From Deltaproteobacteria bacterium (GTDB lineage: Bacteria > Desulfobacterota > DSM-4660 > Desulfatiglandales > HGW-15): a stretch of DNA of 13,747 nucleotides. Made by a program: the position numbers and the translations under genes. Shown here piece by piece: positions 7,001 through 12,539 of this stretch. The notes under the pieces were generated by a model that saw nothing but the letters and a program-made list of their open reading frames with translations, was not told the origin of the DNA and searched no databases. Numbering within the stretch: the stretch's first letter is position 1; each line of letters opens with the position of its first letter. The stretch lies in NCBI GenBank assembly GCA_016926135.1, contig JAFGPH010000267.1:1-13747 (forward strand), written 5' to 3'.

Positions 7001-8610
7001 CTAATGGAAAAGGCCGCATCACCAACATGGTTGATCCTACAGGCAGAACAGACTATAGTCATGACGCCTTCGGCCGGGTAATCGAAGAGAAACGAACTGT
7101 GGACGGTATCACGCACATCACTCATTACACCTATGACGGGAACGGCGGCCTTTCAAACATGACCTATCCCAGCGGTCTCGCCGTGGAATACGAAAGGGAT
7201 GCCGCAGGCAGAATCAAGGAAGTCAAGGTCAACGGCCAGGCTTTTGCTCACGCTGTTGCCTATCTTCCCTTTGGCCCTGTATCGGGTCTGGTCATGGGCA
7301 ATGACCTCCTGAGTCTCTCAAAGGCTTACGACCAGAGGTACCGCCTGAGCCGTATTTACGCAGGCCCGGTCATGGATTACAATTACACCTATGACCCAGC
7401 AGGGAATATCCTTTCCATAAGTGGCGTCACTGAACCGAATCCGGACGGAGACACGTCACAGTATGAGTATGCTGGCAACCGTCTCATATCGGTGACGGAC
7501 CGGGAGCAAAGACCCTGCACCTACGACGGGGCCGGAAATATGGTTTCGGACGGGTTTCATGATTTCGCCTACAACCACAGCGGCAGGCTTGTCAGGGTGA
7601 GCAAAGGTGGAGTCGTAATCGCAGAATACACCTACGATGGCCTCGCAAGGCGAGTCAGGAAGACGGTGTCCGGCAAGACCACCCTCTTCCATTACGACAG
7701 GAACCACAACCTCATCTCAGAGACCGATTCAGTCGGCAATCCCCTCCGGGATATCATCTACATGAACGGTGAACGGATTGCCATGAAGCTTTACGGCAAC
7801 CAGGAAGGCATCTACTACTTTCTGAACGACCACCTGGGCACCCCTCACATGATCATCAAGTCCACCGGCGAAATCGTCTGGCACGCAGCCTACCTCCCCT
7901 TCGGTGAGGCCCAGATTCTCACCGAGAAGATCACCAACCCCTTCCGCTTCCCGGGCCAGTACTTTGATGCCGAAACCGGACTGCACTACAACTACTTTCG
8001 ATATTACAACCCGAAAACAGGCCGCTACCTGACCCCGGATCCGATTGGGATTAAAGGAGGGATCAACACCTTCGCATACGGTCATAACAACCCAACAAGG
8101 TACTACGATATAGATGGACAACTAGCGTTTGATTACCACTTCCTTCTGACACTGGCTGCGGCGCTAAACAATGGCATGGGCTTAAAGGAAAGCATGGCGT
8201 TGGCTTGGAAAGCCATGGCAGTTGACTTTCAAGAAGGTGCGGATAGCACAGATTGCGATACCACCAAAAAACACGCAATGGCTGGCGAAATTTTCCCTGG
8301 AATATACCAGTCATCTGAAGAAGCGCTATCTGCAACAAAAACGTATATCGCCCAGTGTATCGCTTCGAATGACCTTGCCCAGGCGATTCATGCTGCACAA
8401 GATCTTGCTACCCCTGCTCATGCCGGAAAAGAGTGGCATGGTTTTGGGCTGAACCTAGAATCCTTCCTACACTTGATAGGGGATTCCTTTCCCCTGCCTG
8501 GAACCCTAAAGAAGGCCTACATCAACACGACAGAAACGATCAGGCAGACTTCACAAGCGGATCTGCTGAAATTGGGATGCCCTCCCGACGCAGTTCGGTT
8601 ATGGCAATAG
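1096..8610 (+). CDS. Giant secreted RHS/YD-repeat polymorphic toxin, apparent fusion of two secreted proteins
   Basis: The protein has 2504 residues. I chose ATG 1096 because AGGAG lies 9 bases upstream and the product begins with a Sec signal peptide (MSGDLFRRL, then a hydrophobic core ending TAGTAA); the frame is open back to 946. Domains in order: one orphan YD repeat (about 33-60); an Ig-like domain; an SbsA-like Ig domain (about 190-275); five fibronectin-III-like repeats (about 282-805), each with a Y.WR.RA.D core; a ZU5-like domain (about 839-953, ending HFSMFAAV). Then follow CFISG at 975, a membrane helix (about 990-1006) and a basic tail; a second signal peptide (about 1010-1035); two Ig-like domains; Cys-Gly-Ile-Cys (1252-1255); a DUF6531-like start at GPINFATGNK (1263); and more than twenty YD repeats. 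The RHS core is about 2240-2342, with DPIG at 2315. The last ~162 residues are a variable toxin tip. With no PAAR or VgrG part, Sec export to the surface is more likely than type VI delivery. The RHS assignment is firm; the target is inferred. Confidence 0.93.
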   Translation: MSGDLFRRLPFIILSFLFVLLTAGTAAWPVTFHYDEQERLIKALYQNGTIVEYSYDSTGNRLTRTIRTPLPPVATIGTTNHLFCPKTWSGEHTLCGTATDRSGTGLEAVEVSIRRKDGSPDHYWNGTDWSSPAEVWLPATHGLENWRYHLNGNVLQNGGEYLFRARSRDRNGRHGLSEPHAFTFDSAMPAISGAVRVVNSTILELRFTEPVTGAEDVSSYHISGGLSIVKVVPADEKTFQIYLSSPIQPGAGYSLRISEISDLAGNSVDPAFNTLGVENHVPVAPGINFPASQEEVKGSQPLLSLNNGFDPDGDMLSYTFQVSRDQDFRQLVAHSEGIAEGLHTTEWQVDVPLDENTQYWWRVRACDGNFFSPWCASTLFVNTQNDPPTRPIPRWPVEGAHVAAQCPSIEVGKSSDPDLDGLTYEFQVFRDEAMTDMVFSAVDVVEGPNGGALCLIGTPLTDNVLYYWRARAKDNEQATSNWTDAASFRVNLQNDAPSAPSILAPGRGQEIEEDSPLLELRNSTDADYDVLTYCVELDTTEAFTGPGTWRSPPLPEGIGARSAFSVPVPLSDNTLYYWRARAFDGKAYSPWACDCFFVNRKNDPPEAPKTLEPFNTTVNDASPVLRVSIAKDLDLDEVSYKFEVCADPGMLDLVIAEESSRPLCEIRKALEHGRDYFWRACAVDEHGLAGPWSDTARFKVASSAQPPPAPIVNSPVHMGFIVSLPASLSVYTGPHGTRYQFELYSDYLLNHLLDSSLVDAGKIITSWFPTATLKDGTTYHWRCRALNGSVPGPWGPTTAFTVSTSEIKAEIQVEARQRAFSSGGDATRIEVNRDQSPIRGTGIEIPAGALTEDHDISIGVVKNPPALPAYGRHVGRVVDFGPDGILFRKEVSVYLRFEKDDLERAGIADLAELTILTFTRGEMRWEEVPVDQVDNENLFVLFKVKHFSMFAAVKTDEERSYSEGVQYGQGEASGCFISGLCSKDELRACWIVSIALLLVASLGIRRRILRVIARRSRLMSATFLLLPLLTSQALATSASIAVSENEGAIPLSASAAFTGYTLCDPPGSTNCTYNDTGTLYVYQGSTLLAQVNGSESAEWSTTLNGGAMAQGEHLFEARAVDSQGICHSSQTHIVIDNTPAVTVNSPGLVEGAFDITGTVQFKQNEGGLDGQIQVYIDTQDYRYAYIKTYEGTTVTWSFSEVAGHLLNAGAMGNGEHKVYVLAKAANGTYSQWAEATFEVTLLSRSKNLGDGCGICKVRPRTTGPINFATGNKYRKEKDLDLGGPGLPMGFLRCYNSQSTRDTAMGYGWSASFSEHITFQSGRVVLHEADGAEVHFIDNGQGKFLSETDKLRMIEPLLGGGYFLTEPDGRSLHFDGTGKLLQVTDRNGNTQDLGYSSGRIASVEDNFGRRLDFIYNPDGRLAYLGTPTGQYAYTYDSQGNLSTAQKPDLTAKTYLYEDPNDLHNLTGIINERSIRSLTVEYDAEDRAVLSQGPGGAKRVTIAYDNNFVRHVTDSMGRTSTFKLHVDKGIARVKQVAGHGCASCLGSLGENYEFDERLYVTRETDAGGLVTALAYDDRGNVLTQKEAAGTPDERITTYTYHPSLNLVTSITKRSVANPDKNMVTTFTYDERGNLLGRTESGFSGSLPVTSAITYTYNSFGQITGVDGPRSDVNDISILEYYPNTPDQGLNRGRLMKITNALGHETFFSQYNRFGYPERIVDINGNDRLLSYDLRGRLVSRSLNGLETRYDYDTLGNLTAITLPAGRKMQFLHNQIKLLERIQDQEGNHIRYIYDTEGNKVAEEIRDRDDILRKAQNLEYDEENRLKRVLYPDGASESMTYDETGNMLSQTDPCGRETRYAYDGFKRLTMLTEPGDITTSFTYDHRDNLVSVVDARNNTTTYTYDDLGRIIQTSSPDTGTTTRSYDESDNLVSSNDARDVTATYQYDPLSRLTQIQFADPSESITFGHDQGPNGKGRITNMVDPTGRTDYSHDAFGRVIEEKRTVDGITHITHYTYDGNGGLSNMTYPSGLAVEYERDAAGRIKEVKVNGQAFAHAVAYLPFGPVSGLVMGNDLLSLSKAYDQRYRLSRIYAGPVMDYNYTYDPAGNILSISGVTEPNPDGDTSQYEYAGNRLISVTDREQRPCTYDGAGNMVSDGFHDFAYNHSGRLVRVSKGGVVIAEYTYDGLARRVRKTVSGKTTLFHYDRNHNLISETDSVGNPLRDIIYMNGERIAMKLYGNQEGIYYFLNDHLGTPHMIIKSTGEIVWHAAYLPFGEAQILTEKITNPFRFPGQYFDAETGLHYNYFRYYNPKTGRYLTPDPIGIKGGINTFAYGHNNPTRYYDIDGQLAFDYHFLLTLAAALNNGMGLKESMALAWKAMAVDFQEGADSTDCDTTKKHAMAGEIFPGIYQSSEEALSATKTYIAQCIASNDLAQAIHAAQDLATPAHAGKEWHGFGLNLESFLHLIGDSFPLPGTLKKAYINTTETIRQTSQADLLKLGCPPDAVRLWQ
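4108..4200 (+). promoter_or_regulatory. Internal Shine-Dalgarno, GTG start and second signal peptide inside the RHS gene
   Basis: A perfect AGGAGG (4108-4113) precedes an in-frame GTG (4126-4128) by 12 bases. An ATG follows at 4150. Translation from the GTG gives MIARRSRLMSATF, then LLLPLLTSQALA (end at 4200). That is a textbook signal peptide: basic N-region, hydrophobic core, and A-L-A before the likely cleavage. Just upstream the same frame encodes a membrane helix followed by Arg-Arg-Arg, which looks like a protein C-terminus. Internal initiation would yield a separate secreted RHS protein of about 1494 residues. The 12-base spacing is longer than ideal, so use of this start is unproven. 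Confidence 0.45.
8122..8607 (+). other. Variable C-terminal toxin tip of the RHS protein with a phospholipase C-like metal motif
   Basis: This codes residues 2343-2504, directly after the RHS core (which ends YYDIDGQ). The segment is mainly helical in character and rich in His: H2348, H2393, H2432, H2442, H2448, H2459. The stretch AIHAAQDLATPAH places H2432, D2436 and H2442 in an H-x3-D-x5-H pattern. This is the spacing of the zinc ligands H126, D130 and H136 in Clostridium perfringens alpha-toxin (phospholipase C), and a helical fold shared with P1-type nucleases. H2459-x3-D2463 may stand in for the H148-x3-E152 pair. Base composition is lower (43-45% GC on sampled lines) than in the shell (58-67%). 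I infer a zinc-dependent hydrolase acting on lipids or nucleic acid. Confidence 0.55.
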
Positions 8611-8775
8611 ACCGAAATGGCGTTTTCCTGGCACAGGCCAGATCGCCGGAGGCAATTAGTGCGCTCCCCCATAGATGTAAGTTTAGGCGGCAATAAAGTG
8701 ATCACACCTAAGTGGGATTCAATGATCGGGAATTCAGTTCATAACGTTCAGCATACACATGAAGGGTCAATATGA
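8611..8775 (+). other. Open frame continuing past the RHS stop, ending in an ATGA overlap with the next gene
   Basis: After TAG 8608-8610 the RHS frame stays open for 54 codons and ends at TGA 8773-8775. That stop overlaps the next gene's ATG (8772-8774) as ATGA, the usual sign of translational coupling. An in-frame ATG at 8617 would give a 52-residue peptide (MAFSWHRPDRRRQLV...), but no ribosome binding site precedes it. It may be the former end of the RHS protein cut by a nonsense change, or a chance open frame. Confidence 0.3.
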
Positions 8776-9383
8776 GAAGATTTCTGTATAATACAAAGCT
8801 ATTGAATGTCCCCACTGTTTTAGTACTTTTTTTCAGCACATCAGGGTATCCCATGGAAAACCGATCTCCTCAAAAGTCTATACCTCCTTCCTCCACAGAC
8901 GTCTACATAGCGCCGAATGCGGTGATGGTACCCATGGGGCACTTCCTGCTCATTAAGAAAAACAATGAGTACTGTGCCCTTAAATTCCTCTCTTACTGGA
9001 ATGAAAACCACGGTCAAGACAGATATGCGACATATATATCCTACTACCAGGGTGACGGTACCGGCAACTTCACAAAAGACACCGTTCAATTACATAAGGG
9101 CGAATTGTCATTCCCTAAGCCCCGCGGTGTCGGGCGGCTTTCCTTCAGCTTTGGCAAAAAGGAGGTGATCTGCGGGCCGATCAGGCTCTTCTGGGCCGGA
9201 AATGGCTATATATACTTTCATAGAGAGGGCCAAGAACAAGGAGACCACGGTATTGAACTGGCCCCAACGAAATGGACGGACATTTCTCAGGTCAATGTGG
9301 CCGACCATCGCCTGAAGTGGTACAGGTACGATCCCGGCCGACCTCGTTCCACAATTCCCTTGGAGAATCTTTGGCCTGAATAG
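8772..9383 (+). CDS. Exported protein of unknown function, candidate immunity protein for the RHS tip
   Basis: The product has 203 residues. The start ATG 8772 has GAAGGG (8761-8766) five bases upstream and gives an N-terminal export signal: MRRFLYNTK, then a hydrophobic run around VPTVLVLFFSTSG. The mature part is probably periplasmic and has no lipobox Cys. It looks like a beta-rich globular domain with many aromatic residues (for example HFLLIKKNNEYCALKFLSYW, and a C-terminal WTDISQVN and WYRYDPGRPR). I cannot name the family with certainty, though similar proteins beside RHS toxins seem familiar. It lies directly behind the RHS tip and shares its low GC (about 38-40% on two sampled lines). 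Immunity to the tip is therefore the leading inference. An exported immunity protein would imply that the toxin acts in the periplasm or on the outer membrane leaflets. Confidence 0.75.
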   Translation: MRRFLYNTKLLNVPTVLVLFFSTSGYPMENRSPQKSIPPSSTDVYIAPNAVMVPMGHFLLIKKNNEYCALKFLSYWNENHGQDRYATYISYYQGDGTGNFTKDTVQLHKGELSFPKPRGVGRLSFSFGKKEVICGPIRLFWAGNGYIYFHREGQEQGDHGIELAPTKWTDISQVNVADHRLKWYRYDPGRPRSTIPLENLWPE

Positions 9384-9593
9384 TGCCCATCCTAAAACTC
9401 AAAGGGCTGCCTCGCAAGCGGGTTCTCCGTTGCGCTTCGACAAGCTGAGGTGCGGGCTGTCGGACGCATTCTGTCATGCCGGCCTGTCCTGGAGCTGGTT
9501 GCGGGGACTTGATCCTCGCTGATCAAAGACCTGAGGGACTAGGTCAACATCGTGTCTAAGTCCTCTCAGAACCGAATCACATGGAGGCTTGAA
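9384..9593. other. Intergenic stretch with a 6-bp inverted repeat
   Basis: I see no gene here. The stretch contains TTGCGCTTCGACAAGCTGAG (about 9434-9453), close to the CTTCGACAAGCTCAGG-type intergenic sequence common in environmental genomes (from memory). The perfect inverted repeat TTGATC (9509-9514) / GATCAA (9521-9526) has a 6-base gap. It lies about 70 bases before the next start codon and could be an operator. There is no clear terminator after the upstream gene. Confidence 0.35.
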
Positions 9594-10619
9594 ATGAGAA
9601 AGACCGCTGTCCTCGTGCTCATGCTATTCCTATTCCTCGCTCTCCTTGCGACTGCATTCGCTCAAGGTGTCAACGAGACGCTTTCGCTCACCCTTCCCCG
9701 CCTGGACTGGTCCCTGGCGGTGCCTGGGCCTGGTTTTGTGCTGGAGCAGAAATACATGATCGGCGACGGCACCGGGGCACGGTTCATGGCCGTCAACCGG
9801 AAGACCAGCATGGCCCTGTCCGGATCACTGGAGAGGGCGCTGCGGGACGGCACACCCAGGGAGTGCAGGGACCACTACTGGCAGAACCTGCAAAAGGGTC
9901 CCTTCAGGATGGAACAGGTCAGGATGTCGGAGATGGGTGAAATGGCCACGGTTGAGTACTTCATCCGGGAGGTTCAGGGTATACCGGTCAACCAGCGGAA
10001 CCTCTATGGCTACTTTGTGAGGGGCGGTTACTGGATGTACCTCCACCTCTCCAAGCCCCTGTTCCAGCCCCGCGACGAGACTCTCTTCAGATCCCTCTTG
10101 GACCGCGCCCGGATCGTGCCAAAGACCACCGGCTCAACCTGGGATGTGGGCTACCGCGTATCCGACCGTCACAGCCTCTTCCTCAGCGTGCCCCGCACCT
10201 GGGCAGATGAGATCGACCGGCCCAGGGAGAACTCCCCCCCGACCATCACCTACTGGCCCCGTGAAGATCCTTCCTCCAAGGTCATGGTGACCCCGATCTG
10301 GAGTCAGAAGGGAGTGAACCCGGACTTTAATAGGCCGAAGCGCATCAGGGCGCTCGTTGAGGATGGAGGTCGCGCACTCCTGCCCCAGGCCGTGGAAAAG
10401 GAACTCGTCCTTCGGGAGGTGAGAGGCAGATCCGCCCACGGTTTCTATTACACCCTCACGGACAGGGCCCCCAAATCCGGCGAACACAAGTACATGACCC
10501 AGGGCGGTGTCGGTGTCGCCGATCTCCTCCTCATGTTCACCCTCTTCTTCAATGACAGGGACTCAACCGCCATCCAGCCCGCCCTGGAAATGCTCACCAG
10601 CGCCAGAAGCTCTCCCTGA
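9594..10619 (+). CDS. Secreted protein of unknown function with two similar-sized domains
   Basis: The product has 341 residues. The start is ATG 9594, with TGGAGG (9582-9587) six bases upstream; the frame is open 14 codons further, without a better start. A clear Sec signal peptide (MRKTAVLVLMLFLFLALLAT, AFA) is predicted to be cut after residue 23, and no lipobox Cys is present. The rest splits into two parts of about 150 residues. The first opens LTLPRLDWSLAVPGPGF. The second, from about residue 182, holds LFLSVPRTW, then beta-strand-like segments and a final helix. The pattern recalls PsbP/Mog1-like folds, but this is weak and I do not assign a function. GC is high (65% on one sampled line), unlike the RHS tip and its neighbour, so it is probably resident genome sequence and not part of the toxin cassette. 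Confidence 0.8.
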   Translation: MRKTAVLVLMLFLFLALLATAFAQGVNETLSLTLPRLDWSLAVPGPGFVLEQKYMIGDGTGARFMAVNRKTSMALSGSLERALRDGTPRECRDHYWQNLQKGPFRMEQVRMSEMGEMATVEYFIREVQGIPVNQRNLYGYFVRGGYWMYLHLSKPLFQPRDETLFRSLLDRARIVPKTTGSTWDVGYRVSDRHSLFLSVPRTWADEIDRPRENSPPTITYWPREDPSSKVMVTPIWSQKGVNPDFNRPKRIRALVEDGGRALLPQAVEKELVLREVRGRSAHGFYYTLTDRAPKSGEHKYMTQGGVGVADLLLMFTLFFNDRDSTAIQPALEMLTSARSSP

Positions 10620-10703
10620 ATGGACTGGCCCCTGCATGCATTGAGAGCGGCCTGAACATTAACCTGGCTTCTCTCTTTGTTCCACTCACGCCAAAACAAA
10701 AGC

Positions 10704-10730
10704 TTGACAATCTAACAAATTTTAGATAAT
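10704..10730 (+). promoter_or_regulatory. Promoter with overlapping inverted repeat before the OLD-like gene
   Basis: A consensus -35 TTGACA (10704-10709) is followed by GATAAT (10725-10730) with a short 15-base spacer; TAATTT (10728) at 18 bases is the alternative. The perfect inverted repeat ATCTAA (10710-10715) / TTAGAT (10722-10727), gap 6, fills the space between the two boxes, where a repressor would block polymerase. The region is AT-rich compared with its surroundings and lies about 55 bases before the start codon. Confidence 0.5.
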
Positions 10731-10785
10731 TTTCGATCAATATATCATCCATTTATCCCTTCCATCCTACTTCCGCGCGGAAAGC

Positions 10786-12519
10786 ATGCTTACACACCTC
10801 ACCATCACGAACTTCAAGAGATTTGACTCGGTCGAGATAGAACTGGGCGATCCTGTGGTTTTCTTCGGCCCTAACAACCTGGGGAAAACAACTGCGTTGC
10901 AGGCACTGGCACTATGGGAAATCGGCCTCAGGCGATGGAACGAAAAGCGCAAAGGCAAGCCATCTCCCGAGAAACGTCCTGCCGTTACCATCAACCGCAA
11001 GGATCTGATACCTCTCCCTGTTCCTGAAGCCAAGCTCCTATGGCGAGACCTCCATGTGAGGGATGTCAGGAGGATTGACGGCAAGCAAAAGACGGAAAAC
11101 GTTTGTATAGAGATTACGTTGGAGGGCATAACAGGGGATAGGAACTGGCAGTGCGGCCTTGAGTTTGATTATGCCAATGAAGAGTCCCTGTACTGCCGAC
11201 CGCTGCGCACCTCCGAAGATGAACCTCCCAGAAGAATGCCCGTCCCGGAGGAGGCAGAGTTGGTTCAACTCGCATTCCTCCCCCCAATGTCGGGCCTGGC
11301 TGCAAACGAGGATCGTCTGGATACGGGCTCCGTTAATGTCCGCATCGGTGAGGGAAGAACCGCCGAGGTGTTGAGGAATCTCTGCTTCAGGATCTACCAG
11401 GAGAAATCCGAAAAGTGGCAGGCCCTCGTCAGGCACTTAGAGCAGCTTTTCGGTTCCCATCTGAAGGCGCCGCAATATGTCGCGGAAAGAGGGGAGATTG
11501 TCCTCTCTTACCAGGAGCATGGGCTTGAGCTGGACCTGTCCTGTTCCGGAAGGGGCTTACAGCAGACGCTTCTCCTCCTTTCATACATGTACGCCAACCC
11601 GGGTGCTGTGCTCCTCCTGGATGAGCCGGATGCCCACCTGGAAATCCTTCGCCAGAGGCAGATCTACCAACTGCTCACGGACGTGGCCCGGGAAAACGGC
11701 AACCAGATCATCGCGGCCAGCCATTCCGAGGTGCTGCTTAACGAGGCTGCCGGCCGTGATGTCGTCGTGGCATTTGTGGGTAAACCCCACCGCATCAATG
11801 ACAAGGGCAGCCAAGTCTTGAAGGCCTTACGGGATATTGGATTCGAGCATTACTACCTGGCCGAGCAGACAGGATGGGTCTTGTACCTGGAGGGCTCGAC
11901 TGACCTTGCCATCCTCCGCGCCTTTGCCGAGAAGCTCCGGCATGAGGATGCTATCAAGGCGCTGGAAAGACCGTTTGTTCATTATGTGAGCAATCAGCCT
12001 CCGGAGGTAAGGAAGCATTTTTTTGGACTCCAGGAGGCGGTCCCTTATCTCAAGGGAGTCGCCTTGTTCGACAGGTTGGACCAACCCCTTGGCCCCGACC
12101 TAGGAGCCCTCGGCCTCATGTGGCGCAAAAGGGAGATAGAGAACTATCTGTGCCAGATCGAAGTCCTGGAGAACTACGCGGTTGCGAGCGGCAGGGAGAC
12201 GCTTCCAGGCCCCCTTTTCGAGGCCGCCCACGCCGAAAAAAGAAGAACCGCCATGGGGGAGGCCATTGAAGAAATCTCAAAGGCCATGGAGACCCTCGGC
12301 AAGGGCTCGCCTTGGAGTGCTGATACCAGGGTCAGCGAAGATTTCCTCATTCCCCTGTTCCGTGCCTTTTTCAACAAGCTCAGACTCTACAACGTGATGG
12401 ACAAGAAGAATTTCCACGAACTCGCCCATTTCGTCACCAGGGATAACCTGGATCCCGAAGTCGTCGAAAAACTCGATGCCATCGTGGCTGTAGCCGCATC
12501 CGCCAAACCAAGGCAGTAA
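10786..12519 (+). CDS. OLD family ABC-type ATPase with TOPRIM nuclease domain, candidate phage-defence protein
   Basis: The protein has 577 residues. The N-terminal ABC/SMC-type ATPase has Walker A GPNNLGKTT (28-36), a signature-like LSCSGRGLQQ (about 251-260), Walker B LLLDEP (276-281), the D-loop residues DAH (282-284) and switch histidine H313 in AASHSE. The C-terminal TOPRIM part has E369 and D373 (LYLEGSTDLAIL), D429 and D432 (LFDRLD) and the family motif RKREIENYL (447-455). This ATPase-TOPRIM order defines the OLD (overcoming lysogenization defect) family of DNA-targeting nucleases, which also includes Gabija GajA. Length is close to GajA, but no UvrD-like helicase partner or HNH partner is visible, so it appears to be a single-gene system. 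ATG 10786 follows a weak GGAAA and starts the canonical LTHLTITNFKRF beta-strand. It has its own promoter. The defence role is inferred from the family. Confidence 0.85.
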   Translation: MLTHLTITNFKRFDSVEIELGDPVVFFGPNNLGKTTALQALALWEIGLRRWNEKRKGKPSPEKRPAVTINRKDLIPLPVPEAKLLWRDLHVRDVRRIDGKQKTENVCIEITLEGITGDRNWQCGLEFDYANEESLYCRPLRTSEDEPPRRMPVPEEAELVQLAFLPPMSGLAANEDRLDTGSVNVRIGEGRTAEVLRNLCFRIYQEKSEKWQALVRHLEQLFGSHLKAPQYVAERGEIVLSYQEHGLELDLSCSGRGLQQTLLLLSYMYANPGAVLLLDEPDAHLEILRQRQIYQLLTDVARENGNQIIAASHSEVLLNEAAGRDVVVAFVGKPHRINDKGSQVLKALRDIGFEHYYLAEQTGWVLYLEGSTDLAILRAFAEKLRHEDAIKALERPFVHYVSNQPPEVRKHFFGLQEAVPYLKGVALFDRLDQPLGPDLGALGLMWRKREIENYLCQIEVLENYAVASGRETLPGPLFEAAHAEKRRTAMGEAIEEISKAMETLGKGSPWSADTRVSEDFLIPLFRAFFNKLRLYNVMDKKNFHELAHFVTRDNLDPEVVEKLDAIVAVAASAKPRQ

Positions 12520-12539
12520 ATCTTACGTGTAGGGATGGC

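Noticed and set aside
10786..12519. Assignment as Gabija GajA
   Set aside because: Length and domain order agree, but the UvrD-like GajB partner is absent from the flanks seen here, so I keep the broader OLD-family call.
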